From NCBI GenBank assembly GCA_003427395.1, contig BFEA01000265.1:1484993-1511367 (forward strand): DNA of 26,375 bases, given 5' to 3'. Numbering within the stretch: position 1 is the first letter of the stretch; every line of letters begins with the position of its first letter. Of this stretch, positions 16,588 to 26,304 are shown one piece after another. The position numbers were made by a program, and so were the translations under genes. A model generated the notes under the pieces. It did no database searches and was not told the DNA's origin. It saw only the letters and a program-made list of their open reading frames with translations. This DNA is from Chara braunii. Taxonomy: Eukaryota; Streptophyta; Charophyceae; Charales; Characeae.

Positions 16588-16676
16588 CAACTGCAATCCG
16601 GGCAGATCATGTTCCAATCCCTCAACGTTAAGGGCTGCATCCTGAGCACAGACTGTCCCTGGAGTCGGGAGTGTAC
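16588..16676 (+). repeat. Partial fourth copy of the 15328-15416 segment
   Basis: Starts CAACTGCAATCCG directly after the right arm and ends GGAGTCGGGAGTGTACC, in the same orientation as the left-arm copy. Confidence 0.9.
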
Positions 16677-17277
16677 CCTTCTTTGCACTGGAGCTGCATG
16701 AGAGGAAGCTGTACGAGGAAAAAATACAGTAGGGGGATTTACAGTTATCAAAACTGCTGTACTGAAAACTGCAGCAGTGGAAACCGCAGCAGTGGAAATA
16801 TATCGATGTATAGTTTCTAGAATTTGGTCGAATCATGAAGGTAGTCTCTTATTATGGTGTTGGATCCTAAGTCTTTATGGTTTTGTCTTTTGTTTTCGAA
16901 CTCACAACGAAGTTGCCTTGACTGGTGCCCCTCTTATGATTCACAAATGAATTGCTTTATTTTTCTCTTGTTTTTTTTATTTTCATTTTTTTTATTTTAT
17001 GTTTCACCACAATATAGTTTTGCCCGGCCAGGCAACTTGCCCCGGGCCACCCTGGTTGCCTAGGTCAGAATATAATCATTGGGATTCAGATGGGTGGGTC
17101 TGTGGTGCTGTGTGCCTTATCTGTTGCGTGTTGCCATCCACGATCTCTGAAGTCATCAGCTTTTCAAGTCAACCCCCTCCAGAACTTGAAATCATTCACA
17201 GAGAACACCATCACTCAACAGAAGGATGGAGTATAGAGGGAGGGATCTATTGAAGGGATCTTGAGGCCAGACATTAC
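16677..17277. other. Non-coding stretch, short repeat at 16759-16801
   Basis: No gene seen. Three copies of a 15-16 bp unit (AAACTGCAGCAGTGG-like) lie at 16759-16801. The T-rich part around 16960-17000 has no clear meaning. Confidence 0.5.
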
Positions 17278-17440
17278 CTTACGGGTTATCCCAGGTCTGG
17301 AGACAAAAAATGCAAACGTAAGCACCAGGGTGATTGTTGAAACTGCCACACCCAGGAATGGAGTGTCGTTCTTCACTGTCGCAACCAATCCCCATACAGT
17401 TACAGCAAGTGCTACAAGACATAGTATCAAAAATGACCCA
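17278..17440 (-). CDS. Exon-like segment with two membrane spans
   Basis: Minus-strand segment bounded by a good acceptor (CCCAATATTTTGCAG ending at 17441) and a good donor (AAG then GTAATG, exon end 17278). It codes GSFLILCLVALAVTVWGLVA and TPFLGVAVSTITLVLTFAFF, two hydrophobic segments of about 20 residues joined by a short loop (VKND), then RPGITRK. Length 163 bp, one base over a multiple of three. The neighbouring exons were not identified, so the gene cannot be named. It may be part of a real multi-span membrane protein. Confidence 0.4.
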
Positions 17441-17529
17441 CTGCAAAATATTGGGAAACAGAAACATGAACAAATATTGTGAGGTGACACAAACAGCCAC
17501 TAATGCCATTCAAACCTAAGTACTTCCTC

Positions 17530-17531
<2 letters not shown>

Positions 17532-17564
<33 letters not shown>

Positions 17565-17571
17565 CCCCCCT
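17532..17571. repeat. (CT)n and C-rich tract
   Basis: CT repeat of about 30 bp followed by a C run. The flanks are unlike those of the element P tracts. Confidence 0.95.
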
Positions 17572-18640
17572 CCCCTGCCACCTTGTCTATCCTTCCTTTC
17601 CTCTCTCCTTTGCCCACCGCTGTAGTTTTTGTGTTGCTGAACTATCCTTGTTGCCTGGAAAGCCCATGGGACTCTTTCTTGAATGGGGTGTTGTGCACAT
17701 GCAATCGACATGATTTTGAACATGTTTGCAATCAAGAGAAAGAAAGGCCCATAGGAACTGGTTTTCGATGAACTGCAAGCCTTCACAAACAAACAGTTTG
17801 ACACAAAGATCGCAAGCACATCGATCAACAAAAGAAATGATCTTAACGGGCAGTGCGCAATAGAACAGAAAGCAGAGTTTACGATAAAAATACACCAAGG
17901 AAAACCCTGTGACACAGAAATTATGCAATGGCATCCGGGAAAGAAAAAAAAAACACCCGACACATACACGAACCAGCCTCATTAAGGCAAGTACTCCAGA
18001 AACACTACCTAAATGAATTTCTTGCTCTCTACAGCTGCAAATCCACTGTGTGAATCGCGACCAACATTGCGCAAGGCATGCATGTTCCCTTTGCACCACC
18101 TTGCAAAACCATGAGCACCGGTGCACGGAACAAGGAAATTCCTCGCTATTTGCATTACGATTCACATCACCAAATCACAAAACCGAAGGCTACATCAGAG
18201 CAGAACCCCTGCAGCCTGTTGGAATTGCACTTCAAAATCCTTCATTGGCGAAATTTTCATGGTGCATTCTTCTGCCCACTTCAGGTGAGCTTCAAATAAG
18301 TGGATCAAAAATCAACTGCCAGAAACAATAGTATCCGTGTAAGCGGGACCTCACCAGTTTTCTGTTCCTTCACAGAGGTGAGGCCATTTGAAGTCCTTGG
18401 GTTCCGTGGATCCGTCTGAATGCGTCCACCCAGCTAAATCAGTAAGGGCATTACATATTCTAGTAGCCCACCCAGTCCGCCCCCCGTTCTCACAATGGAC
18501 ATCATAAGTGGCTAAACCATAACCCCTTTAAAGTTTAAAGGCCTTACAAAACCCGTCCATTCGAGCATGAGCAATCTAATAGCCAGAATCAAAAGAAGTC
18601 AACGATATCATTTTGATGTCAGGCAATGAAGTCGAACAGC
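17572..18640. other. Unassigned stretch, possible intronic DNA
   Basis: A 192-aa minus-strand frame (18165-17587) is Cys-rich but has no recognisable domain and erratic composition. I do not call it a gene. Splice-like words occur (CTTCAG then GTGAGC at about 18283, CCTTCACAG at about 18375). The stretch could be intronic to the exon at 17278-17440 or simply intergenic. Confidence 0.35.
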
Positions 18641-19310
18641 TCCTTGGGACTTCTTCGAATGTATCTGACCACTGGGACTATTTTGAGCATACTCACACTG
18701 GGACTTCTTTTTTTTTTAACATCCCAGGCAAGTCCTTCGGTCCTGTGGCGGTAAGAGAACCAGCAGGCTCGAGGATGTGTACGGGATGACTCCATTCCGT
18801 TGGTGGGGAGCCTCACCTGCTGGAAACCAGGTCCAGCATCCCATTTTACAGAAAAGATATGTGACTGGGACCATAACCCGGCTTCAGTTAAGAACACAAA
18901 AGCAGCTAAAACTATTGGAACTGCCTCAATGGTATAGGCAAATAATAACTTGCTGAGATGCCTGATCATATGGACGACTCTCCTGCTAATCCAAGGGAGA
19001 CAGAAATGATGGCGACATCAGATATAAGTTCCACTGGGACAATAAAAAGAAAAACAAAAAAAAAATCCACTGGGACATCTTATGGGCAAACAGCTACTTA
19101 CGGCATACTCACACTGCGGTATTTTCTGAATGTATCTGACTGCAGTTACGGGTAGACAGCTCCCTAGGGCATACTCACACTGGGACTTTTGTGAATATCT
19201 CTCACTGTAGTTACGGGTGAACAGTTTCTTAGAGCATACCAGCAGATGGCTCCTTTGGGCACACTCACAGTGGGAATTCTTTGAACTTCTCTCACTTTAT
19301 GGGCAGAGCT
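18640..19310. repeat. Degenerate ~66-bp repeat field
   Basis: Repeated words: GGCATACTCACACTG (18688, 19102, 19168 and degenerate at about 19232 and 19257), CTGAATGTATCTGAC-like, and GTTACGGGT.GACAG. The two best units are 66 bp apart. The field is interrupted by the SINE-like copy at 18709-18870 and an A-rich patch at 19038-19061. Confidence 0.65.
18709..18870 (-). mobile_element. SINE-like copy 3
   Basis: Minus strand: core GGACCTGGTTTCCAGCAGG (18830-18853 region) followed by GCTCCCCACCAA as in copy 1, ending in an A tail (T run at 18709-18718). Lies within the ~66-bp repeat field, apparently inserted into one unit. The 5' end is not defined. Confidence 0.45.
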
Positions 19311-20221
19311 TGATGTGTGCAACCACAATCACGTCCACACGGTACCACCCAGTGCCCGTAGCATGATCCATCCGGCATGGTGCCACCAAACCCGCTTAGT
19401 ATGAACCGCACCGTATATGATGCATGCTCATCTGGAGATGAGCGATGCACAGGTCCAAAGGAGCACCAACGTGATGAATAGGACTCAGGACGAATAATGT
19501 GAACAGCAAATAAGCAACGTGCATCCAGAAAAGAGAAGGAGTAATGCAACAGCGCAAGACTCAAAGATATGACCTGACTCGTCAGACTCAGGCTCCACTC
19601 ACACAGACGTCATCGCACATGTCGAATCAGCAAGGAGGGGAACATACATGGAAGAAAGATGCCTCCTTGCCCACACACATGGGAAAGAAACTACAGATGA
19701 TGGAGGTGGGGGAGGAGACGAACGAGGAGGAAGGGCGAGAACACAAGAGAATAACTCGAGGGGCAAAAAAGTGAGCCTGGGCCTATAGGTTGGCCGGGCC
19801 CACCAAGTAGCGCGGCCAGTGGGCTAAACGGCATGGGGGGCGGATAGAAGACATGACAGGCCAAAAAGGGCCCGTGTAGTGGCGCAGGTCTTCCGATTGG
19901 GGGATGTGCTGAAAGGAATCAAAAGATAAAGAAAAGGGGAAGCACAAAGAGAAGTCAGAAGAAGGTTCGCCAGCGCAGGGATATGTGATATATGATGGGT
20001 AAAAAAGATCAGGACGAAGAGGGGAGAACGCAATTTTTTTTGTTAAGCTTTGCTCGGACAGTTATCATGACATGATCAGTCTGGAAGTGACCACGCTGTG
20101 CACACAACAATTGAAGCACACCTGCATGTTAGCCAATTGGCCCCAAAAGAGAGGGATGGACAAACCTCGTTTCCTCCTCGTCTTTCCCCTAATCATCTTT
20201 GTCCTCATGCTTCACTTGTTC
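19311..20221. other. Unassigned stretch
   Basis: A 76-aa plus-strand frame (19544-19774, ending EETNEEEGREHKRITRGAKK) is charged at its end but has no relative I recognise. No other support for a gene. TTTTTTTTG at 20033-20041 is a simple T run. Confidence 0.35.
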
Positions 20222-20560
20222 GATCCGACGTCATCCCACGCCTCCATGTTATCTTATCGCTCCTTCACGTTACCCTTCCCGTCTTCGTCCTCCACAGCCT
20301 CCTTGTTGTTTTCTCCCTCCTCCTCTTCCCTCTTCTCATCTTCCCTCTCACCCTCATGTTTGCCATCGTCATCTTCGGCCTTATGCAAGGATCACACATC
20401 ATCCCACACCTCTGTGTTATCCTACCCCTCCATCACGTTACCCTTCCCCTCTTCTCGCTCCACAGCCTCCTTGTTGTCTTCTCCCTCCTCTTCTTCCCTC
20501 TTCTCATCTTCGCTCTCGTCCTCATATTTGTCATCATCATCTTTGGCCTTGTCTTCCTCC
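20222..20560. repeat. 168-bp tandem duplication, CT-rich
   Basis: Units begin near 20222 and 20390 (TCATCCCA at 20231 and 20399, CACAGCCTCC at 20293 and 20461: period 168). Since 168 is 56 codons, frames open in one unit stay open in the next, which explains three long overlapping frames on the plus strand. On the minus strand it reads as an acidic repeat (EDEKREEEEGE, then NKEAVE) with a stop at the same place in each unit. I do not call a gene. Confidence 0.88.
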
Positions 20561-21500
20561 CTCGCCTTCTGGTTCTTCTGCATTCTAAAGCTTCATGACA
20601 TCATATCCTGAGAAAAAAAAGAGGCAGCGGCAGATCTCGTCATTGTTCCCATCCTCCGGGCCTTTCGCCTTGTCATCTTCGTCCTCCTCTTCCGTCCACC
20701 TTCATGTAACGACGAATGGAGACATGCATGGAGGGATGCGACCGGGACGATGGATTGACACGTACAGATAGGGAGGACTAACATATTGGGGAAGTGGAGG
20801 GATGAGGGGAGGATCAAGTCGATAAGAAAGAAGGAAAAGATGGAGATGACGGTGGCGATAAGGCCAGGCTTGTGAACACGTGGCAGATGGATGAGTGATC
20901 GCGAATGACTCACTTGAATCCACTGCATGCACAATGTCCAGAATGCACAATCACATTGAAGGCCAGACAGTATCACCGTGTCCAGAAAGCAGAAATGCAC
21001 CAATATAACACCAATGAAGAATCGTAACACTGAAAACCAATGTCAATGAGAGCTTGTTCTCGCCACCACCAACATGAGTGTCCATGCCCTATCTCACTAC
21101 TTGGCGCTCGGCGCCCAACCTACTTCCTACACAGCTACAGTCTGCCTCGTAATTGACAATGCAACTGTTGACGTCAGCAGCTCACGAAGTACTTGAAGAT
21201 GTCGCCCAATGCAAACCATCGCCAATACCAGGTATGTGCCCTCACATCATCATCATCATCCTTCTCTCTCCCCTTACTTACTCCCACGTCTTCCTTATGT
21301 ACACCCGAAGACCACCCTTGCGCCTCACTGTAGTCCAAGCCCATCCAGCTATGGAGGCTGGGCTATGGTGCTGCCCTCAGCAGCGCCCTGCTTCCTGCAC
21401 GACTGCACACGCTAGCCCCTTGACTCTCAGCGCCAGCAGCAGCCTATGAGTGCCCGCTCCAGCAGCATTGCACCAGCATGCAAGTGTTGAACACCCTTCC
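20561..21500. other. Unassigned stretch
   Basis: Nothing recognised. The frames are short or low in information. A TGGCGCTCGGCGCCCA word (21102) is noted in the rejected list. Confidence 0.4.
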
Positions 21501-21948
21501 AGGCAGCGAGCTCTCTCCTATATGGAAAGGACCTACCTGCCTTCGCAGCCTGACTGCCCTGGGCCTCGGCCCAGAAGCTTCCGGTAGGCCCCAGGTGGTT
21601 GCGCCTCTGATGCAGCTACTGGGCCTCGTTCAGTTGGGTCTCCCAACTGTCTGTGTATGAGGCTGCGATTCTTGTCCAGGGCCTGCATCTTCGGAAAGGC
21701 CCGGAAGGCCATGGAAGGTCTTTGCTGCTCGGCCTGTGTTTTCCCCCAACCAACTGGCACATCAAAACTGCCTGGACCCCAATACGAAATTGACAGTCGA
21801 GGGCCTCTCATGATTTGTTAGGCCCGCCTTCACTTAGGGCGGGCACATCTGTAGTAGGGGCCCCTTAGGCCTGTCGAGGACCCAGATCCTCGCATTCCCT
21901 CCTCCTTTACTTCGACAGTCCTCTGAGAAGTCTTCTATTCTGCAGACA
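21500..21948 (-). repeat. Probable 3' LTR of the Ty3/gypsy element
   Basis: On the minus strand, downstream of the polypurine tract, sequence starts TGTCTGCAG, as an LTR should begin with TG. It holds GGCCTAAGGGGCCCC-like palindromic words. The far end could not be fixed because the matching 5' LTR is not in the window in recognisable form. Confidence 0.3.
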
Positions 21949-21958
21949 TCCTCCCCTT
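21949..21958 (-). promoter_or_regulatory. Polypurine tract of the Ty3/gypsy element
   Basis: Minus strand AAGGGGAGGA directly followed by TGTC, 12 bases past the last codon of the integrase frame. Purine run plus TG start is the expected second-strand primer and LTR edge. Confidence 0.6.
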
Positions 21959-21970
21959 GAGTTCTCTTTC

Positions 21971-22951
21971 CTAGCCTACAATAACTTGAGGTGCAGTTCT
22001 CACGAGTTCTTCTCTAGTGAGCCACCGATCTTCGTCGGGATCCAGATGATGTCTAAATCTGACACGGTATTGCCTTCTCGGCTTAGGAGGGCGGCCTCTG
22101 CCAGGTGGTCGGGGTATCGGCATCACTCGATGCTCCACAATCTGGTTGATGTCCACATCACCATCCATGGTTGGGGGCACCATTGACCGTCTGGAAGGAA
22201 ACTGTGCAGACTCTGCGAAAGGTCCCAGCTTTGATGTGTGAAAAACTGGGTATGTACGTAAATGAGGTGGGACGTGAATCACATAAGAAGGTCCGTCAAC
22301 CTGATCCCCCACTATGTCTAGGACCTCCCAGGGACCGAAATATTGTGGCATTAGTTTTCTAGATATTCTCAGTTCCTGTCCCAGTTCAGACGACTTTACC
22401 CAGACCCCGTCCCCTACCTGAAAGTTAGAAGGCCGTATGTGTTTGTTCTCAGATGCAATCATAGCATCTTGAGATTTCCTCATGTGCTCAACCGCCTGCT
22501 GCAGCATCTGTTCATACTTGACAGCAAATTCTACGCTGTCGGGTGCTGCAGTGGCCTGGTTCTCAGGTAGTAGGAAGTCAAGGGCGGAATGGGGCTTCCA
22601 ACCAAGATGCAGTTGGTTGGGAGTCATGCCAGTAGCGCTGTGTACAGCGTTGTTGCACAGGCTGGCGACGAGAGGTAGTTTCTCGTCCCAGTCATCCTGG
22701 CTTGGCTTAATGTATTGCTTAAGCAAGTGCTGCACTACCCTTTTCATTTGTTCCACCTGTCCATTTGACTCGTGGTGATTCCCTGATGTCATTTGCAGTC
22801 TGGTTCCCATCTGTTGGGCAGTGTTTTGCCACAGTTCGCTAGTAAAGCGAACATCCCTATCACTGACTATGGACTTAGGTAAACCAAAGTCCCGTACCCA
22901 GTTATCCATAAACAGTCCGATGACGTAGTCAGTTTTGGCAGTTTCAGGCAT
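21971..22951 (-). pseudogene. Integrase catalytic core (C-terminal part) and chromodomain-like tail
   Basis: Frame of 326 aa. Catalytic Asp31 in SIVSDRDVRF and Glu67 in ESNGQVEQMKR are 35 residues apart, the DD35E spacing. The GPF/Y module is at about 204-210 (YFGPWEV). The tail (about 271-320) has EHRVMP, YRVRFR and DEDRWLTREEL, resembling the chromodomain of chromoviruses (Y-x-V-K-W ... W-x-x-E). Such a tail can direct integration to marked chromatin. The first catalytic Asp is in the preceding frame. The frame was originally one with pol; the break is one missing base in a T run at 22994-22997. Confidence 0.88.
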
Positions 22952-22986
22952 AGTGATTAGTCTTGCATACTTAGAGAAGCGGTCTA

Positions 22987-23628
22987 CTATAACAAAATGT
23001 GCCTTTTCCCAGACCTGCTGGTCACAAGAGTATCCATGAAGTCCATGGACACACTCTGACCAGGACCTTCAGGAATCGACAAGGGCTTGATGAGCCCAAG
23101 CGGAGCCTGAGTCCTAGGTTTATCCCGTTGACAAACCTGGCAGGTTTCGACATACTTCTTGGCATCTTCCATGATAGAAGGCCACCAGAATTTCTGCACT
23201 AAGTTAGCTGAAGTTTTCCTATAGCCGAAATGGCCAATTGCATCATGAGATTCACCTAAAAACAAACTACGCAAAGACTCTCTATTTGGCACACACAGTC
23301 TTTTATTCCCTGCCTTCTGAAGACACAACAAGCCATCTACCATTGTAAATTCGTCCGAAGTCACTTTGTCCTTCGCTTGAAATCTACGAATGATCTCAGA
23401 CATGACTGGATCTTGCTGATAGGCTTCCACCAATGATCGAGTCAGATTGTCAGATATGCCAAATCCAATCACTAGTGCGCCCCGATAATCTGCCCGACAT
23501 AATAATGCATCAACTACTTTGTTGTACTCCCCCTTGATAGGATCAAGTTGATAGTCATACATGTCTAGCACTTGTGTCCATCGCTTGAGTGTGTCGGAGA
23601 GTACCGGCTGTTTCTTAATCCAACGCAA
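22987..23628 (-). pseudogene. RNase H end and integrase N-terminal zinc domain
   Basis: Frame of 213 aa. It begins with the end of RNase H (RWIKKQPVLSDTLKRW, NKVVDALLCRADY), then the HHCC zinc finger of integrase: H128 and H133 in ESHDAIGHFG, C163 and C166 in CQVCQ. Then VSMDFMD gives the first catalytic Asp (196). It ends at a premature TAG after GKRHILL because one T is missing. The zinc finger helps integrase assemble on LTR ends. Confidence 0.88.
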
Positions 23629-23631
23629 GGT

Positions 23632-23847
23632 CTAATGGTCAGATCTCAAATAGAAGAATCTGCCAAGGAGATAGCATCTCCAATGAACCAGTGCTCTATA
23701 CAGGGCATAGAGCTCACACTCATAGGTGGACTTAGCTAGTTTCTGAGATGGCATCTTTTTACCCATATACTTAATCGGTCCCAACTTTGGCCCCTTCTTT
23801 TGCGCAAGGACCGCGCCTATGTCATATTGGTTGGCGTCTGTGGTCAC
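23632..23847 (-). pseudogene. RNase H domain, main part
   Basis: Frame of 71 aa: TTDANQYDIGAVLAQ with the catalytic Asp4, TYECELYAL with Glu45, and YLRSDH with Asp70. All three catalytic acids are present. The frame ends in TAG exactly where a Gln codon is expected (RSDH then TLRW), a one-base nonsense change. It removes the RNA strand during reverse transcription. It is out of frame with the upstream RT because of one extra A in an A4 run at about 23870. Confidence 0.88.
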
Positions 23848-23860
23848 GACAAAGGGCTTA

Positions 23861-25579
23861 TCAGGATCCGGAAGTTTTGAGGGCTTCGTAGTGTGTCAGA
23901 GCATACTTCAATTTCTTGAAGCTTGCTTCACACTCTTCGGTCCACTCCCAAGGGGTGTCAAGCCGAGTTAGATCTGTTAATGGGGAGGCTATAGTACTAT
24001 AGATTTGAACAAACGATCGATAGTAGCCCGTCAACCCCCAAAACGATCGGACCTCAGTAACAGTCTGAGGCCTGGGCCAATCACGTATGCTGGCCACTTT
24101 GGCATCGTCCGACCTCAACTCATCCGCGGAGATTTCATGACCCAAGTACAAGATCTTGGTGCGACCGAACTCGGATTTCTCCAAGTTTACCTTGTACTGG
24201 TGCTGTCTTAGGAGACCTAGCACAATCCTTAAGTGCTCAACGTGCTCCTCTACAGTCTTACTAAAGATATGGATATCGTCGAGGTACACGATGATAAACT
24301 TGTCCAAGTACTCATTGAATATCCTATTCATTGCGTGCTGGAATGTCCCAGGGGCATTGCATAGGCCAAAGGGCATCACCACAAACTCGTACAGACCGTA
24401 CATGGTCTGAAAAACGATTTTGTGTTGGTTCTCGAGTCTAATAGCAATTTGACGGTATCCGGACTTCAAATCTATCTTAGTGAAGTAACGACATCCCTGC
24501 ACTCTATCTAGTAGGTCGTCGATGCGGGGTAGGGGCTCTGCATTCTTAACGATGATGGCATTGAGGCCCCTATAGTCAATGCAATTCCTCAATGTACCTC
24601 CCTTTTTACGAACAAATAAGACCGGCGCAGCGTAAGGGGAGGTATTAGGCCAAATCCATCCCTTCTTTGTGAGCTCTTTGAGCTGGCGGCGGAGCTCATC
24701 CAACTCCGCGGGAGACATCCTATAGATGCAACCTCTAGGTACCTTACTACCTGGGACAACTTTTATCGCATGGACCACCTCCCTTTCAACCACTCCTGTG
24801 GGCTCCTCAAAAAGGTCAGGATAATGAGCGACGACTGATTCTATCTTTGGGGGTGTTTTTACAACCTCCCCTTTTTCAGAGATAAAAACTAGATACATGC
24901 CCTCCTCGTGATTCTGCTTATAGTAGTTATAGAAAGAGGCACACATGCAATCGTAGTTTTCCACTAGACTGCTAGCTTTGAACTTTTGCAGTCTAACGGT
25001 CCTACCATTTGGCAGCTTGTGTATCATATCCCAATCGAACTGAGGTTGAGCAACCTCGAGGTAGTACATGCCTAGCAACATGTCAAAAGGTAGTTCGTCG
25101 CTGACAAGGAATGAGATTTTGTGTCTCACTTCCCCTCCTCCATAAGAGAAGGTACAGACTACATCCTTGACATAGTCTTTGACTAACATTTGGTGCTTGT
25201 TGGCTAGCGTAGAAGCTACAGTTCTGCTAAGCCGATGCACTTGGTCCCCTAAGCGCAGTATGTCCACACAAGCACGACTAATGAAATTTTGTGTAGAGCC
25301 TATGTCTGCGAAGGCACCCACTTTATGGCCACCTACATTGACCTCTACCACGAAATGTTCACCTTTAGGACCTCTACTGATCATCACCCAATAGTCTTTG
25401 GGGTCCTTTCCTGACCACTCAGACTGTAACTTTTCTAGGGACACAAGCACAACTCTCGAACAGAGTGTCGGTGGGTCTGAATGTGTCTGCGGGGCGATGC
25501 ATGGGGTACTAGCCTTGGCCAACGCTTGAAGTGGGGAATTCAACATTACCACTTCAGCGCGAGAACGAGCGGCTAACAC
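23861..25579 (-). pseudogene. Ty3/gypsy Pol: aspartic protease and reverse transcriptase
   Basis: Frame of 572 aa, the longest in the window. Protease: catalytic Asp92 in AFADIGSTQNFIS, where the usual Thr or Ser after Asp is Ile; DMLLGMYYL at 166-174 is the second protease signature. RT: YRMSPAELDELRRQL, motif A FTKIDLKSGYRQI (Asp370), motif B MPFGLCNAPGTFQ (402-414), motif C YLDD (432-435), then the YLGHEIS and LTGYYRSF segments that lead to RNase H. RT appears full length. It ends LKTSGS because of a one-base insertion. Upstream of 25579 the frame continues open into a GKHLGLVGV segment, so the start given is not a true start. Confidence 0.93.
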
Positions 25580-25639
25580 TCCTACTAGCCCGAGGTGTTT
25601 CCCTACGAAGTGCTCGCAGAAGCACTATCAGGGTTCAAG

Positions 25640-25945
25640 GATAAGCCCACTACCGTTGGAGCAACTACCCTCGCCGTGACCTTTTTGCCTCGGCAAGTTC
25701 TCGGCGTGTGGCCATAGTTACCACAATTCATGCATGTGCCCCTGGCAACTCGGGTCCCTCCACACCTCGTAATCTAAACCAAGTATTACCCATGCGAGTG
25801 TTCCTGGGTCGCCCTCACCCGTAGACCGGCCTACCTTCTGCTTCCCGGTCCCCCTAACCTTTTCTTTGATAGGCGCCACGACTCCCCCATCCGAAGTCTC
25901 ATTGGCCCCTACCTGCTCTGTCACCTCCCCATAGGCAGCGGGCCT
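25640..25945 (-). pseudogene. Gag C-terminal region with CCHC zinc knuckle
   Basis: The zinc knuckle CMNCGNYGHTPRTC (CX2CX4HX4C, complete) is at 25693-25734. Upstream, in another frame, a basic stretch (IKEKVRGTGKQKVGR) is open to about 25945, so a frameshift lies at 25745-25800. Downstream, the knuckle frame stops at about 25629 and pol is in another frame; that change may be a natural -1 or +1 shift or a lesion. The knuckle packages the RNA. The rest of gag is absent. Confidence 0.75.
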
Positions 25946-25986
25946 TCATCTGCCTTGGCCCACAGCCAGGGCCTATTTGCCAGTCC

Positions 25987-26024
25987 GGCCTGTGGGACCA
26001 GGCCGTGGCCTGACCCCACAGGCC
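25987..26024. repeat. Hairpin, 10-bp outer and 6-bp inner stem
   Basis: GGCCTGTGGG pairs with CCCACAGGCC. Inside, CAGGCC and GGCCTG are complementary around a two-base centre, with an AC/AC internal loop. Could form a cruciform or an RNA stem in the LTR. Confidence 0.85.
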
Positions 26025-26035
26025 GTGCGGTTATT

Positions 26036-26108
26036 CAGTCCAGTCCAGTCCTGCCCGGTACCACTGTCGGTATCAGTCCAGTCCAGTCCAGTCCAGTCCA
26101 GTCAGTCC
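26036..26108. repeat. (CAGTC)n pentanucleotide repeats
   Basis: Three units at 26036-26051 and about six at 26074-26108, separated by a GGTACC-containing spacer. Confidence 0.9.
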
Positions 26109-26292
26109 GCTGGGGGTATACCCCAGCTGCAGTCTGTTTTGTGGCGCATTCTTCATTTGCACAGATTGGAGTACGTGCGTGTTGAGTCTGCGTTGGAGCG
26201 GCGCTGTCCCTTCCATCTCCATCTCCATCTCCACCATCCTCATCCCTTCGTCTTGATCCTGACGGAGCGCCATCCCGGCGGGTCCGTCACAC

Positions 26293-26304
26293 TGGTATCA
26301 GAGC
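26293..26304 (+). promoter_or_regulatory. Primer-binding site for initiator tRNA-Met
   Basis: TGGTATCAGAGC matches the complement of the 3' end of plant initiator tRNA-Met, the usual primer of plant LTR retrotransposons. It lies one base after a CA end. It is on the plus strand, so it belongs to an element running rightward out of the window and not to the minus-strand gypsy element. Confidence 0.75.

Larger units (their letters stand above)
15279..16588. repeat. Large inverted repeat, 539-bp arms, 232-bp spacer
   Basis: Left arm 15279-15817 is the reverse complement of right arm 16050-16588. The sum of paired positions is 31867 at every anchor checked: GCTGCCTGCAGGCAGC at 15495 and 16357, GATGAACTTG at 15701 and its complement at 16157, CTGCAATCCG at 15331 and its complement at 16527, TGGTCAACCA at 15281 and its complement at 16577, CCGTCTG at 15811 and its complement at 16050. 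So there are no net indels, only a few substitutions. The spacer holds a further direct copy of the left-arm segment. Confidence 0.95.
21949..25945 (-). mobile_element. Ty3/gypsy LTR retrotransposon, chromovirus-like, degraded
   Basis: Order on the minus strand: gag zinc knuckle, protease, RT, RNase H, integrase, chromodomain-like tail, polypurine tract. This order (integrase after RNase H) is Ty3/gypsy. Protein signatures are strongly conserved while only a few lesions interrupt the frame: a gag-pol frame change, one frameshift before RNase H, one TAG in RNase H, one frameshift in integrase. The gag N-terminus and 5' LTR are missing at about 25945, where other LTR-like DNA begins. Confidence 0.92.
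25946..26291 (+). repeat. Probable 5' LTR of a second LTR retrotransposon
   Basis: The sequence before the primer-binding site ends CGTCACA at 26291, with the CA expected at an LTR end. It includes the hairpin at 25987-26024, CAGTC repeats (26036-26051, 26074-26108), the palindrome GGGGTATACCCC (26113-26124) and CATCTC repeats (26213-26233). The start is not fixed. It abuts the truncated gag of the minus-strand element. Confidence 0.45.

Noticed and set aside
17587-18165. 192-aa Cys-rich minus-strand frame
   Set aside because: No motif, no repeated spacing of cysteines, and it runs into a CT-repeat-derived Arg/Glu segment in the adjacent frame.
18619-18969. 116-aa minus-strand frame
   Set aside because: It spans the SINE-like copy and the repeat field; no domain and a Lys run from the A tail.
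20072-20611. Three overlapping Ser/Leu/Pro-rich plus-strand frames
   Set aside because: All arise from a CT-rich 168-bp duplication whose length keeps every frame in phase; no domain seen.
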